Assembly (NCBI GenBank): GCA_018389105.1
Contig: JACATO010000612.1
Coordinates: forward strand, 1,398,501 to 1,462,500
Length of the DNA stretch: 64,000 bases
Direction: 5' to 3'
Source: Nautilus pompilius
Taxonomy: Eukaryota; Mollusca; Cephalopoda; Nautilida; Nautilidae
Shown here: positions 1-12,800 of the stretch, piece after piece
How positions within the stretch are numbered: the first letter of the stretch is position 1
How the letters are laid out: each line of letters begins with the position of its first letter
Position numbers and translations under genes: made by a program
Notes under the pieces: generated by a model
Told to the model about the DNA's origin: nothing
The model's input: the letters and a program-made list of their open reading frames with translations, nothing else
The model's database searches: none

Positions 1-2006
1 TTACATTTCTTTGTTACCTGAAAGCTGGAATAATAAAACGAGACCTTTATGTCTCAAATATCACTAATTTCTTAGAATAGCTAAGATTCTTCGTCCTGCT
101 AAATGCCTTTGTAACACCCCACCCTTTACAGAGTATCAGGTTCAATCACCTAAGTACTGAGCAAGTTATGTATTTTTATAATTGGTAACTTTCAATAAAA
201 GCAATGGACTTTATTGAAATTTTACCAATGACCTCAAAAGTTTTACCAAACTGTATGCTGGTGGTGCTATTTTTGAACTTATACCTAAAAGATGTCCAGC
301 TATTTAGCCATGCTTTTTTAATTACTATATGACAAGCAAAATTTTAGTAATTACCAATATTTTACTAGACCTATTATTTTTCCATATTGCAAACACTTTA
401 CACAGAAAGTTACACATTTTGCTCACATAAGGTAGGGATTTTCATCTGCCCTGAGTAAACCCTCATTGTCCATCGGGCAGGTACAACCTAAGTAATTAAT
501 AATTTTATTTTAAAAAACCAGTAAAATCCATACAGTTTTAACTTGCATTATTAATGCTTATAGGTCACTTCAGTATCAAAATTACTAATAATCAGATGTA
601 TATAAGAACAATTAAATACTTTCATACTTATATGTCAAAAGAGAACAAATCTTTTCCTCCTCCTTAACTCACCTAAGTAAGAGAAGAGAACTTGCAGAAA
701 AGCCATACAACAAATCTCTGTACACAGCTCTGACTCATACAAAGTTATTTAAAGCCCTCTTCACAGAAGAGCTACATCATCACCAGTATATCTTTGAAAA
801 GTATCAAAATTTTTAATTTACTAGAATTCTCTTGAAATGACTGACGAGGAGGAATAAACTAAATGTGTTTAATAACGGATTTTGACATATCAGCATTTAG
901 TGCCATATGTGCAGCATGCTAAACCAAAATCTAGTTTAATTAATTTTTTTCTCTCCGTTTTTTGGGGAGGGGAGAGTTACATTTTTCTACAGAAGAATAC
1001 GTACGTCTCTTACTGATCAATGGATGTGGCTAATTTTTAGACATTTTAAGAATTCATAAACCAAGATAAATATAAAAACTTTGTGAAGTTGTTATGCACC
1101 AAATCCAAAGGCATCTCTGTTTCAGATGGCAATCTCTCATTTGTTTATTTTTTAACTGGAAACAAATATATGGAAAGTAAAAGAAAACATTTTTAATTGG
1201 GAACAGCATATTTAAAGTAAACATTAATGGATGTAGTAGTGAAATACAAAATTTCTTTTTTGTAGATACTTCAGAAACCAAGCTTTATCCAACACAACAA
1301 TTTGTATGATTCTACACATCTCAAATGCAGATTAGCTAATAATTTTGCATCCATAGTTTTTGTTCTTTTCTTCAGATTCTGTGCAGATATATCAAAATTA
1401 TCCTTTTCTTAAAACAAAAAAAAAAAAAATAACATAGGTAAAATATTCAAAAAATTAGTTAATATAAATCAACTAAGATAATTTTTATATTTTATTATAT
1501 CAAATGCAATGAAATATCTATTAATCTATTTTTATCAGTAAGTTTTTTTAATAATAAAATATGAAAAATAAACTCTTAAAACATTCTGAAACTACAGAGC
1601 CAAGCTTGGTCAGTAATTAGGCGGCTTTTTGGTGTTTTTTTTCAGAGTCTATATATTATTATTAGATAAACTAAATAATATGTACAAGGTTAAAAGCAGA
1701 TAGGTATCCTGTTCAAATCCACTTTCTCCTACATCATTCAATAAATAAATTCTTTTTTAAAAAAAAAAAAAAACTCTAAAGACTAGGAAATACAAAAAAA
1801 GATAAAATAAAAAAATCTATCTTGAAATCCTGTATGTCAGTATTTTTTTCTTATTTTAAAGCAGGTGATGTATGTATGATTTGAAGCAAGTTTCTCTGCC
1901 AATAATTAAGGTAAACTTACAATACAAGCCACTTACCTTGTACTAGAAATCAAGTCATTTCTGTGCATGTGAAAGAGATAAACAGACTTCCTAATTACTC
2001 TGTTGT
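1..2006. other. Gene-free AT-rich DNA
   Basis: No coding region, RNA gene or mobile-element terminus is recognisable. The stretch is AT-rich with long adenine runs, for example at 1416-1429 and 1759-1773. All reading frames are short and of low-complexity composition. It could be intergenic or intronic. Confidence 0.6.
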
Positions 2007-2212
2007 TGATCTTAATTCTGAAATTTGTAGATCTGGATCATTTGTGAGTTTCAGAGTATATTGGTGTAGTTCAGAATCTTGCCACTTGCAAGTCTGGGCG
2101 TTGTAAGCACTTGACTGGTGGCCATCTTGTATGTTTTGATACTATTTCTTTACAGCATCATGCTCTTGAGAAATTGCCCTTTATATTTTGCCTTTTTTAA
2201 TCACCCCTTATT

Positions 2213-3440
2213 ATGCCTCCAACTCAGAAAAAAGCAATTGACAATGCCACAAATAAAGTCAATGATTGTCATAAACATAAACATGAAATTTCTTACAATA
2301 AACAAGAAGGCTGAAATATTGAAGAAATCACAGGAGGGAATGTTAGTGTCATCTATGTCAAGAGTATGATGTTGGAAAGTCCACCATTTATGACATAAAT
2401 AAGCAAAGTGAAATAATTTTAAAGTTCTATGCTGAGAGTGACACAAACAAAGATGTTTATGTGCGTAAGATACTACATCAAGCAAAATCAGTGGGTCATG
2501 ATGAGGTGTTGTAGAAATGATTTTGGCTTGTCATAGCGAAAATATTCCTGTGATCTATGGGCTAAAAACAGACTTTGGTTAGTCAAGAAAATGGTTTAAA
2601 CAATTTTGTACCTGAAGCTCATGCTCATTGTAAATTCAGGCTGCCAGCTGATCATAAAATTTTCCTACTCTTGGATAACTGCTCAGCACACCGACCTGTT
2701 TAAAAAATAGATGCTGATAATGCTTTCCTCACATACTTCCATCCCAACTATATTTAATTAATCCAACCCATGGATCAGAGTGTTATTAGATCTCTTAAGA
2801 CTTAATATGGGAAAGGCTTTATGTGTCATCTTGTTAATTACTGTACTGGAGGGATAGAGAAATTCAAAAAGTAGTTTACTATCAAAGATGCACTGTGGTA
2901 TGTGGCTGATAGACAGAACAAAGTGATTCAGCTCACACTTTAAATGCATGGAAAAAACGGTTTTCATCAGCAAAACAGTCATTTAAAGATGAAATTTACC
3001 TTTCTGATGAAGAATTTGGAGGTTTCCATGGTAAACCAGAGTAGTTAAAGGCAGCAGAACTTTTAATTTCTGCAAGTAGAACAGTGATTTTATAGAGAAC
3101 CTGAATAAAAACAATGCTATGACATGGCTTAATTGAGATCAGGATGCACCAGTTTTTGGGTAACTCACAGACCTCAAAATATTAAAGTCTATGATAAACC
3201 CTAAGGAATTTGAAAGTGAGAATAATGAAGATGATGAGCCTCAAGAAGAAAAAATTTTCATTGGAGGAGGGAATTCACTTAACATTTCTTCAACAAAGAA
3301 TTTATTTTATGGAACATGAGATAATGCAAGTTCACATGCTGCAAGATAAATTTCTAAGGAGAAGTCTGAACACACAAAGCAAACAACATTGCATGAAATG
3401 TTTTCTAAAGTTAACAATAGAAATACTAAATAAAATAGAA
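2213..3440 (+). pseudogene. Tigger/Jerky-like transposase relic (Psq HTH + DDE)
   Basis: This is a dead pogo-type transposase, in life a nuclear DNA cut-and-paste enzyme. The likely start is ATG at 2213 (MPPTQKK), with a frameshift near 2283. The Psq/CENP-B-type helix-turn-helix follows at 2283-2511, with KFLTINKKAEILKK and, after another frameshift at about 2366, VGKSTIYDI and LKFYAESD. This matches the Jerky/Tigger N-terminus closely. The second half of the CENP-B DNA-binding domain and the first half of the DDE domain are missing, a gap of roughly 170 codons by family length. Sequence resumes at 2596 with NNFVPEAHAH, then LLLDNCSAHRP (second catalytic Asp at 2674-2676), then LIQPMDQSVIRSLK at about 2758. 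The C-terminal part shows SDEEFGGFHG near 3003, an acidic run after 3198 and KQTTLHEMFSK at 3377-3409. There are several in-frame stops. Family assignment is secure; exact subfamily is not. Confidence 0.9.
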
Positions 3441-3880
3441 AATGGTGTTATTTTAACATTTTAATTTTTTTAAACCTTTTCACTTCAGATGCTTATATCA
3501 GGTTTGGCTTCTAATCATTTTTTTTTTTTATCATAACTGACCATAGAGATGTCTCTGTATCATTTCCTGCACTGGATCATCAGAATGAGTAAATGGTATA
3601 GCTTCTGTTTTGATAACAGCTACAAATTACATCTCAGCACAAATGTAATTTTGTAAGTGATTTTTTTTTTTTTAAGCAGAGAAAAAAATCTATTAAGTAA
3701 GTAAATCAAATACACTTATTTTTGCCTTTGCTTGTTGTATTTTGAATTTTTTTTTTCAGTTAGGGTTTACTGTATTTCTATACTTTGAAGTGTTAAGTTT
3801 TCTCTGTTATGCAGCTGTATACACTGCATACATCATTTCTGCAATTTTATTCCAAAATTCAGAAAGTCCCAGGTCTCAAT

Positions 3881-3906
3881 CAATCCAAATTTCAGAGGTT
3901 CGACTG
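3881..3906 (-). repeat. Right terminal inverted repeat of the Tigger-like element
   Basis: Read on the minus strand this begins CAGTCGAACCTCTGAAATTT and is preceded by TA (3907-3908). This is the hallmark outer end of Tigger/pogo elements. The related inner sequence TCTGAAATTTG recurs in opposite orientation at 2017-2027, marking the other end. Confidence 0.8.
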
Positions 3907-3908
3907 TA

Positions 3909-5599
3909 TTCTTCTTTTTTACATTTTAAAAACACCAAACTGAGTTTAATAAAGAAATCTAAAAGCTGTTTTTCATTTATACTGAGAAGAAAAAAAAAGG
4001 TGTAAAGCAAAATATGTTTTGGACATACGAGTAACAATAGCAGTTTTTCTCATTAAAAATTAGTAGCAGCATAAATAAAACCTTATTTTATACCCTAGCA
4101 ACCACACAAATGTAGATAAACCAATAAAATAATGCACCAAGCATAAGGGTGCTACGTTAATATTTAAAAAAAAAAAAAATTTAAAATAAAATTTAATTTA
4201 AGTATATAAATTTTCTAACAGTGATATCAGAAACCTGTTCTAGAAACATTCCTGCAATGCTATACTGCAGACTCTGATACAATACTTAGTGCTAGTAGAA
4301 CTCAAAAGGTGAATGCCAAACAATACCTCTGGAGTTCATGATGCAGATCCTACTGTCAAACACTACAATAAGCACAACGTCTTTAACAAAAGAAAAACAA
4401 AGGTCAAATGAGTTGATGTGCGCCCCATATTTAATCCTGGTTGCTGGGGGAAGGCAAGGAGACTGTTGTAGCATTGCATTATGGGAACATTTCCTTAATT
4501 TTTGGTAGAAAGAAGCCTATTTCAGATTCAGTAACTGATGCAATATTTCAGTATTTCATCTTCCAAGAATTTGTATGCAGAACAACAATAGAGTATGTCA
4601 TATGCAAAATAATACATATAATCAGGTTGTTTAATCACCTATTTGAAAATACATTAATAGCATTTTTAAGAAAAACTTAGAACAGGTCTGGTCACAAAAA
4701 CAAACAAACATTAGAGAGAAGGCAAATATGGAAACAAAAGGAAAAAAAAACCCAACAAAATACTGTTTATCAAAAATGCAGGAGTAAATAATTTTTTACT
4801 AGAGGTGATTCCACAGACTTTTTAAGTCTTAAAAGAATTTTGCTGGAAGATACAATAGATATATAACCAGTAATAACCATAACTGCAACTGCTTTGGAAA
4901 TGGAAATGACAAATCAAGATGAAAACAAAATCTTTTCTACTGTTTTCCCATGAAAAGATAAGACATGAAAATGAATTGCTATCCTGTAATCTGAAATATT
5001 TCCTCCGCAGGTATAAAAAAGAAAAAAAATATATAAAATAACAGCAGATTATTGCAAAGAATTTCCATTTTTTACAAAAAGGAATTTATTTTTAAAAAAA
5101 AATAGAAGTATTAGCAAGTAGTGATTCGGATATCTCTTTTACTTTAGAAGTTGGTTTAGTAAAATCCTGATGATAAAATGAAAAACTAAGAATGTTCATT
5201 TGAATACCAACTTTAAGAATAATTAATCTCTTATCAGCAGTGCTGTGCTTTTCTGTTATTAACACAATTGCAGGAATATGAAGCTATCGGCTCGTGACTT
5301 TAATTAATTCATAAATAAGCTGCTTCAAGAAAACCTGAAAACATTAGATTATAAAACATCCAGTACCCTGACAATAGATATGTTTTGAAATGCATAAAAA
5401 CTGAATGGAAATTAATCTCTCAGAACTTTGCCTTATGGTTTTAAGGTAAAAGATAACCATAGCATGTTTAAAAAAGAAACTCGTAAAAATAGAAGGCAAA
5501 AATGTATAGTTACTCTGCATGGAGAAAGAGCTGGATGACATATTGACTATTGAGAACATACCACCACCAAGTCATGGGAACTAAGCAAATTAGTTCAAG
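3909..5599. other. Gene-free AT-rich DNA with one short dispersed repeat
   Basis: No gene is visible. The only structured piece is at about 4472-4508, where CATTGCATTATGGGAACATT and the bases after it resemble 59,257-59,299 in the same orientation. Poly-A tracts occur around 4168 and 4740. The rest is AT-rich with scattered stops in all frames. Confidence 0.5.
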
Positions 5600-6340
5600 T
5601 ATGAACCTGAAACTATCCACCATTAATCCTAGCTTGATGCCTAGAAGAGATGACACAGTCATGTCCATCCAACAGTAAAATCATGAGGTTTCCTTGAGTC
5701 TGGGATAGAATCCTTCTGGAGAGTGGTCTACTGAGGTAGATAGTACTCATACAGTGTTGTCGGACAAAAGACTCCAACCATGGAAAGAAATATTCTAGCA
5801 AGTTGTGCTACAGTGTGTTCGACTTATATGTCAAGTCTTGATGCAGATCTGGAATGGTCACTGTTCCATGTGCCTGGAGAGCTCATCCCAGACATGTCTT
5901 ATGTTAGGTGAGGGAAACAAACAGGCCATAGAAAATATTGGTTATTTTCCTCTTAGAGGTAATCTAAGATTATTGTGACTTCGTACAAATGGCATAACAG
6001 CAGGTCTATTGATCTCACCTAGGTAAAACCAACCTGAAACAGTTCCATCAAAAGAGAATCAGGTTGATTTTCTGGTCATGTGATTGGAGAAACACGTTCA
6101 GAGACCTGATGCAATTCATTCTATTTGGAATATGTTGAGATATATGGTTACAATAGGCCAGATAGATGATGTAATGGTTATTGTGTTAGTCAGTGCAGAT
6201 AGTAGTGCTCCCTTACCAGGTCTTCCATGAACTGAACCAATCTTTGAATCTCTGCAAACACTGGCTGATAACATTCTACGTTACACCAACAGTTCATATG
6301 TCTGTCTGTCAACAACAAGGAAATAACCTGGCTATGACCT
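5600..6340 (-). pseudogene. Tc1-like transposase relic
   Basis: Reading the minus strand from 6340 downward gives a broken Tc1-type transposase. The linker after the N-terminal helix-turn-helix reads ASVCRDSKIGSVHGRPGKG (6185-6269), matching the Tc1 GSVxxRPGxGRP block. Further on is a segment like PFVRSHNNLRL, the region before the second catalytic Asp. Then comes SPNIRHVWDELSRHMEQ at 5861-5911, which corresponds to the family's SPDLNPIEHVWDELGRR block holding the third acidic residue; here PDLNPIE has collapsed to PNIR, so that residue is lost. The end near 5613-5660 reads SSRHQARINGG, like the Tc1 C-terminal RRRCQAxIxARGG. Stops and frameshifts abound and the catalytic core is shortened. 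No terminal repeats were found. Tc1-like identity is fairly sure; the limits are approximate. Confidence 0.75.
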
Positions 6341-6431
6341 GGTATCACTTCAGTAAGTCCTCATCGAAAAGCCTCTCTGTTTTACACAACAAATTGATCA
6401 GTGTTATGCAAATTTGAAATCACCTGACAGA

Positions 6432-6454
6432 AGTGTAACTTTAACAGTTACACT
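6432..6454. repeat. Short perfect inverted repeat (hairpin)
   Basis: AGTGTAAC (6432-6439) and GTTACACT (6447-6454) are perfect complements around a 7-base loop, just upstream of the Tc1-like relic as read on the minus strand. It might be a remnant of that element's end or chance. No poly-T tail follows, so a terminator is unlikely. Confidence 0.45.
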
Positions 6455-9400
6455 CCACCCAGAGACAAAGAATCACATGCAGCTCTTAAACTAAAAAAAA
6501 AAAAAAAGTCATATGACTCAAACTTTAGGTTGACAAAGAGTTAAAGGATCATACAACTCTAACTAAACAGTCATGCACGGTCTCATACAAAATATCCCTA
6601 TATTTTGTTTTGTTCAACAAATAAAAAATTGTGCTTAACAGAAAGGGATGTTCAAGTTTTACTTGTATCAAAAATGGAGTCTTTTCTGTAAATTTACAAT
6701 GCCTAAAAATGTGGAATTGGCTAATAACAATAATAGAAAAACATAATATTGCTTGCCTCCTATTATCTACAGAGTTTATACTATACTTTAAAATTTTAAA
6801 TTATTTTATATCAAGACATAAAATGCCACATAGCCAAATCATTAAGATGTATATGAGCAGTGTATATTCAGTTTCAATGTGGCTGGCTCTGTCAGGTAAA
6901 CTCAATATGCATTACAAAAACAAGTATGTGGTGCAAAATTGGATATTAGAGGTGGCCTTGAGAGCAACTGACCACCTCACCTCATTACATCGCTCCAGCC
7001 TAAAAAAAAAGTGACTTATTATCAACTATTTCACCTATCCTTGTCCAAACTGAGCAGTTAATATATAGGAATAGTTAGTACCGTCACAGAGGAAAAGTTT
7101 AGCATGGTCAGTGGATATGGTGCACTAATATTCACAATTTAAAATTCAGAATGAGGACTGTGGCCATGCTGGGTTGTGGGAATGCTTCTTGAAATACTGG
7201 GAGAGAGAGAAGCTTCTTTTATATTCTATACAGAAACCACTTTTTTTTCTTCTATAGTCTCTCTTACAAATTTCTGCGAACAAAAGGGACAAGAATACAT
7301 TATTTTTTTTTAATAAAAAAAACTTCATTCTGTAACATACCCCTTCCTCCCTCTCCCACTTTCTCTCTGAAGCACCTGCACCAAGTACACAGAAATGGCA
7401 TTAAAAAATGTAGACAGTTAAATAAATTTACCTTCCTAAGAGTGACCTGAGAGAAGAAAAAAAAAATCATTTACAAATGAACATTATATAAAAGAGTATA
7501 AAATATTTATAAGCTTTTAAAAAAAAATACAACCAAGATAAAACTGAAATGTCTATTGGTGACTCTTCAAAATAGGTTAAATTCAGATATTTTATCTAGA
7601 ATGCAAAGGTGGAATCTCACAATAAATTTATGTTTAACATTTTGTGAAAGGCAACTAAGGAATACTGCATGTAATAAGCATTCCACCACATAGAAAGTGT
7701 GTGCTTATTAAAAGTTAAGTTTTGCTGTTTGATGTAAACTATTCAGAATGTAGTAAGCCTTGATTAAATAGTTTGGACATATTAAACTGATTTTATTTTT
7801 AAAAAAAATATATATATATATATTATAATCTTAACACTGTATGCAATATGTTTATCATAATATAAAATTGCTTGTAGATGCTTTTGTTTTTTGAATGTTT
7901 TCAAAATAAAAATAAGTTATGTATACAGCTGTATGCGGATTTTAAATGCTTCCCTGTTCATTGTTCTGCTGTAAGTCTTCCTTGAGTGAAATCATAAAAT
8001 TCCAAGGCTCAGAAATAGGCTCCATGCACATAATGCAGACAAAGCCTATAGAAAACAGTGGTTTATTTCCAAGTTTTAAAATCCTTAAATAACACATTAG
8101 CCCTTTGTAACAACCCTGGCAATGCTTTCATTGTAAGTTAGTAATACATTATGAATACAAAATGAAATTTTTTAGCATTTTTTTTTTCATGTTTAAAAAA
8201 AAATGTTAAGAAAAAAGAAAATCCTACTTCTAAGGTAAAAAATTCACATACATAATACAAGAGTAGGTTCCACAATTAACCCATTGAGATTTTTTGCCAA
8301 TTACATAAACATACATTAGATGGATTACATATTTTGATGTTATCAACTCTGTAAGGGTTGCACATTGTGTTGCACAACTGATATTTATTTATTTTTAATA
8401 TAAGAAAATGACAAGAATGGTTTCTGAAGACCGGAAAGTAAACTTTGTGACAGTTTTAATGATATGCACATGGAAATTAAATATCAATGTTTAAAAAGAA
8501 CAGAATTTTAGTTACCAAGGAAAGCACTACTATTTGTTTGTTTGTTTTTTAAGTAAATATTGGACCTAATTTAGAATGTTAAAAAAATAGTATAAGCAAT
8601 AGATCTAAAGAAGTTGTGTTTATAAGTTCAGTTAACTCAAAAAGAGTCTCGCTTACCTGTCCACCTTCCCTAACATAATTTTGAAAAATATATATATATA
8701 TATATAATTTTTTTAAAATCTTTTTTCTGTGGTATCTTAAAGATTTACATAAATACTTTAAAAAGCATAATACCTAGTTATGTTAGCCACATAAGCAGCA
8801 TTAGTAGCAGCAACAGTGAAAACTGGCAGAAGTGGAGCTTGAACATTACTGAACATCACGACAATACGGATAACTGACCTGATATCTTTGCACCACTGGA
8901 CAGCGGTAAACTCAGATCTTTCAATCAGCAGGAAACAGATCACACACTGATGCAGATGATGTAAAGGAATTTCAGTAGTGACTAGTTTCTTGGTTCAAAC
9001 AGGTTTATACACATAACTCTAATGGGGTTTTGGGGCATGTTGCATTTTTTTGCAGATATATTAAATAATTTTTCTTTTAGCTACCATTCAAGTCTAAGAA
9101 CTAGTTGTTACATGCATTTTAGAAATAAATTCAGAAAAAAATCTGCTGGCAAAGCATCGCTAAAGCAAATTATCTTTCTTATGCACAGTGTTTCTGTTGT
9201 TAGAACGTTTCCTTTCATTGAAAATACAAACATGCCAAGGGAGAGGAATCAATCAATATAACACCCATCAACGATGTATTTCATGAAAACAGTTTTCACT
9301 TTCTTATTCATCTATGAATTAAATGAATAGTTGCATTTTACACACGACAAAGTATCAAAATAAATGATATTTCAAGAAAGCCAAATGACCTTAATTTTGG

Positions 9401-9539
9401 ATTCCAACCCCCCAATTAATTTTTTTTCTAGGATGATACTACTTCATGTATTTAAAATACCCTAAACCAACTTTACCTAAGGGTGATAGTAATGTTCCAA
9501 TATATATATATATCCCTATTTTTGATGCCCTATAGGGGA
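6455..9539. other. Gene-free AT-rich DNA
   Basis: No gene is recognised. A 127-codon open frame at 6631-7014 is compositionally ordinary AT-rich sequence with no family resemblance. Dinucleotide TA runs lie at about 7809-7822 and 8687-8706. A somewhat less AT-rich patch at about 8760-8960 reads open on the minus strand for 61 codons but matches nothing I know. Confidence 0.5.
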
Positions 9540-9800
9540 AGCCAGAGGTCCAGTTGTACACTACTTGACTTTTAGGTTGAGGGTCCAAGTTCTAATCCCA
9601 GTTGGAAGCAGCTCAGTTTGGCTTATCTCCCTCACAAGGCTTCTCACACTTAACCTGCTGACTACATTGGTTTTCTTAATGGCTTTACATGTAGATGTAG
9701 TTTTGGCATCTCTTGATTGGCTTGCATCTTGACTTAAGAACCCCAAACCATATCTAGCCAAACCTGTCAACCCTAGACTTTGTGAAATAAAAACTTGGAA
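9540..9800 (+). repeat. tRNA-derived SINE-like copy 1
   Basis: The head carries an RNA polymerase III B-box-like stretch, GGTCCAAGTTCTAATCCC, at about 9580. It is followed by the family core CAGCTCAGTTTGGCTTATCTC and a tail ending near GACTTTGTGAAATAAAAAC. The same core recurs in six other places in this window. The minus-strand open frame across it (9561-10034) is a by-product, not a gene. Confidence 0.65.
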
Positions 9801-12800
9801 CACGCTGCAGATGAAAAATTTTTGTTGAATAAATGCTTTTGCTTGCAGTCTGAATGAATTTATTTTCACACCAATAGTTTTTATACAGTTCAAGTGCATG
9901 TTACTGTGACTAAGATACATGTACATGCAATTTCCTTCTTTGTCTTGATAATAGAACTTCTTCATTTCTTTGAACTGAGCATACCAAAGATTTAATACAG
10001 GTAAAGTGCATATCTGTGTTACTGTAATAAACATATATATTGTAAACTAGTTTTCTTTTGTCTTTTCATTTCTTAGACAATTAGACTTAAGCAGAGCTCC
10101 ATTCCATACTGCTGTAGAGAGAGAGAGAGACACAAACTGTAAAACATGTGTACATCAACTTAAAAAAAAAAATGACATATCTCATTCACACCCAACTTCC
10201 AACATACATATATGTATGTAATAAATACTGTATCACATAAGCTATGCACACCTTTACTTGTTTTTTTTTAATCACAATCATTTATTTATTTATATTTTTT
10301 TTTTTTGGTTTTACTTCTGTACAGTTTTTTTTTCCCTAGCCAATTAATAGTTTTAAGGTAAAACAAAGTAATGTCAACAATCATTAAATTAACAAACATC
10401 AAAATTAGATTTTTCTTTATGATCTGACTAATTTAAACAATTATCATTTGCATGTTTTTTGTTTTATTTTTTTTTAAAAAAACAAATAATTTTTCTAAGT
10501 ACAGATGAAAAAAAATTGTCAATGTTACATTTTTTTTTTTTTGAAAAATATGCATTCTTTACATTGAAATTATAACTTAAGATGCTACTTTTTGCTGGAT
10601 TATTGTTTTTGCAGTGCGTCATTGGTTTTCATTGTGTTAAGTGAATCCAGGCCATTTTTTTCCTCCCCCCCCTTTCCTGTGATAGTTTTTACAACTTGAG
10701 TTAAGCTTACTAGAGTAACTGACCCAAAAATATATCACCTATTTATTATGTTACGCTGATAACTTCTGATTAACAAACAATAATAGGCTGCTAATTAGCA
10801 GAGAGATCTGTGGTGCAGGTATCAGTAACACCACTGGCACAGGTAAACACTAGGATCTAGGATCACATGCTCAGCATGTGGACAGTAAGTGCAGCAGTAA
10901 TCTCAATCTCATGAGAGCAAAGAGAGAAAAAAACAAAAAAAAACAATAGCAATTTGAAAAATAAAATCGAAACAATAATGAAAAATTGAGAAAAATGAGC
11001 ATCATGTTGGGATACTTTTCTTGGGTTTAAAAGAATTGACACACCTGATAGATATGCCCAGGTAACTTGTTTAGACACCAAAGCTAATACCCACCCACCT
11101 ACACTACCTCTCTTTTTAGCTCCTACCGCTGTGAGATATCCTCAGACTTCAAAAGTCATTCACCAAGAAGAATTTTTTTTTTTTTTAAATTTGACTTTAA
11201 TCATTTCTATATAATTATCTCTATGGTTACAGCCTGTACTAACAACTATGAAGATGTTTTTACTTCAGGCATAAAAAAGCAGTTTATACTAAAGCACACA
11301 CCTAAAAACCAAAATACCTATGTAATGATCTTTAAAAGATATTTCCAGAAAATCACAATTAGCAGTAATAAATTGTACAACTTCTAGTTATTTATCTGTT
11401 TTTTATATATATTAGCAGTGTAACCCTCCCAAGCTACATTTACCATAGGTGAGTTTAGGTCTTGTTTACTGAGCTGCTGAGTCTACACATTTTTCTCTTT
11501 GATAACTTCAATGAGATTACTTTATGGAGCATTTCTCTTTAAGAGAAGTCTGGCTTTCATAAATCATGTATCATAGCTCTATACATTTTTTTTTTTTTTT
11601 TGTTAAACACTGAAGATGTAAAGTATCCATGTAAGTAAAGACATGTTACAAGATTTATTGATATCTTGGACCTAACTCAGAGCGGATTGTTATTGGAGAA
11701 GAACTTTCTTGTCTTCCCTTACTTGAGTGCCAAAATGGCATTTATGCCACTCTCAAAACTTAATATTAGTTGAAATTTTTCAGTTTTTGTTTTGTTCATA
11801 GTATAGCAGAATTTCTATAAGTAAAAGTTGCTAAATTTCAGTCTGAATGATAAATTCTGTCATCATCTTTATGTAAATATATTGTCCAATTTCACTAAAG
11901 AGTGAATCTTTGTTTCTCTCTCTTATTTTTGGTACCAAAAACTAAAAGAAACCACGCAACTGACTCCATATTACACACAACCCTGATTTATTGGGAATCA
12001 AACAGCAGCCACAACCATGATCAGTATTCATACCACATGTTATTCCAACCAACCATTCCTCCATTCGTGGTCCAGAAGTAATATTTCCAGGTGTTTTAAT
12101 TCTTCCTAGATAAACGACAACAAAATATTACACTTGCACTTGTTAAATAATTTTTCCACTTGGCAGTAGATGTGCTACCAATAATATTCTTTACTCTATA
12201 TGAGCAATGGCTCAAAATGCATGTCCTTACTAAAAGTTTCCAGTTTTCTAAAAGTAGCAAAAAAAACAGAAAATTCTGAGCATTATCAGTTCTGGAAAAG
12301 ATCAACAAAAGGCCTTATATATATTTACAAAAACCAAAATGTAGAGTACCCTACTTAATAATTTATTACTTCATACATTGTAGAACTGATTCCACAATGT
12401 TTCTGGATGACACTGTTAGACTTTTCCCCTATTTTTTAAAGCCTCACTGGCTTTAAGTCAGGTAAAAGTTGACCACACTACACAATCGAGATTATCCCTC
12501 AGTTTCTCATTGGGATTTTAATTCTCATTAATTGTCCAGTAATTATGGTGGTTTAGAGACCTGTCTCATGTTCTTTAAACTGATCATGAACTATATGAAA
12601 ATGATGGAAAGTGACAAAATCTTTTTACTATGTTTTTGCTGTGTATTTGAAATATCCTAAAGCAAAAGTTTAAGCCATTTGTTTTTCCTCATTTAATACA
12701 TCGCTATTCCTAGAATAGATAATCATGAGATTAATGCAAACAGCAAACAGAATTATTCAATATGGAAGTCTATGGTACTTTATCTGGCTATGGTGAAGCT

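Larger units (their letters stand above)
2007..3906 (+). mobile_element. Degenerate Tigger/Jerky-like (pogo) DNA transposon
   Basis: The element is about 1.9 kb, a usual size for Tigger elements. The right end is clear: read from outside on the minus strand it starts TA then CAGTCGAACCTCTGAAATTT, the form of animal Tigger/pogo terminal repeats, and the TA at 3907-3908 fits the TA target site of Tc1/mariner elements. The left end is worn. TTCTGAAATTTG at 2016-2027 matches the inner part of the right repeat, while the outermost ten bases have diverged, so the start near 2007 is inferred. The broken transposase lies on the plus strand inside. Stops, frameshifts and a large central deletion make it inactive. 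Confidence 0.85.

Noticed and set aside
3742..4005. 87-codon plus-strand open frame
   Set aside because: Runs across the right terminal repeat of the Tigger-like element; not protein-coding.
6631..7014. 127-codon plus-strand open frame
   Set aside because: AT-driven composition, no motif, no splice or promoter context.
8758..8960. Minus-strand less AT-rich frame considered as an exon
   Set aside because: No recognisable domain and no paired splice sites.
9561..10034. 157-codon minus-strand open frame
   Set aside because: Its C-terminal part is the antisense of a SINE-like copy (TGIRTWTLNL is the B-box region in translation) and the rest has no family resemblance.
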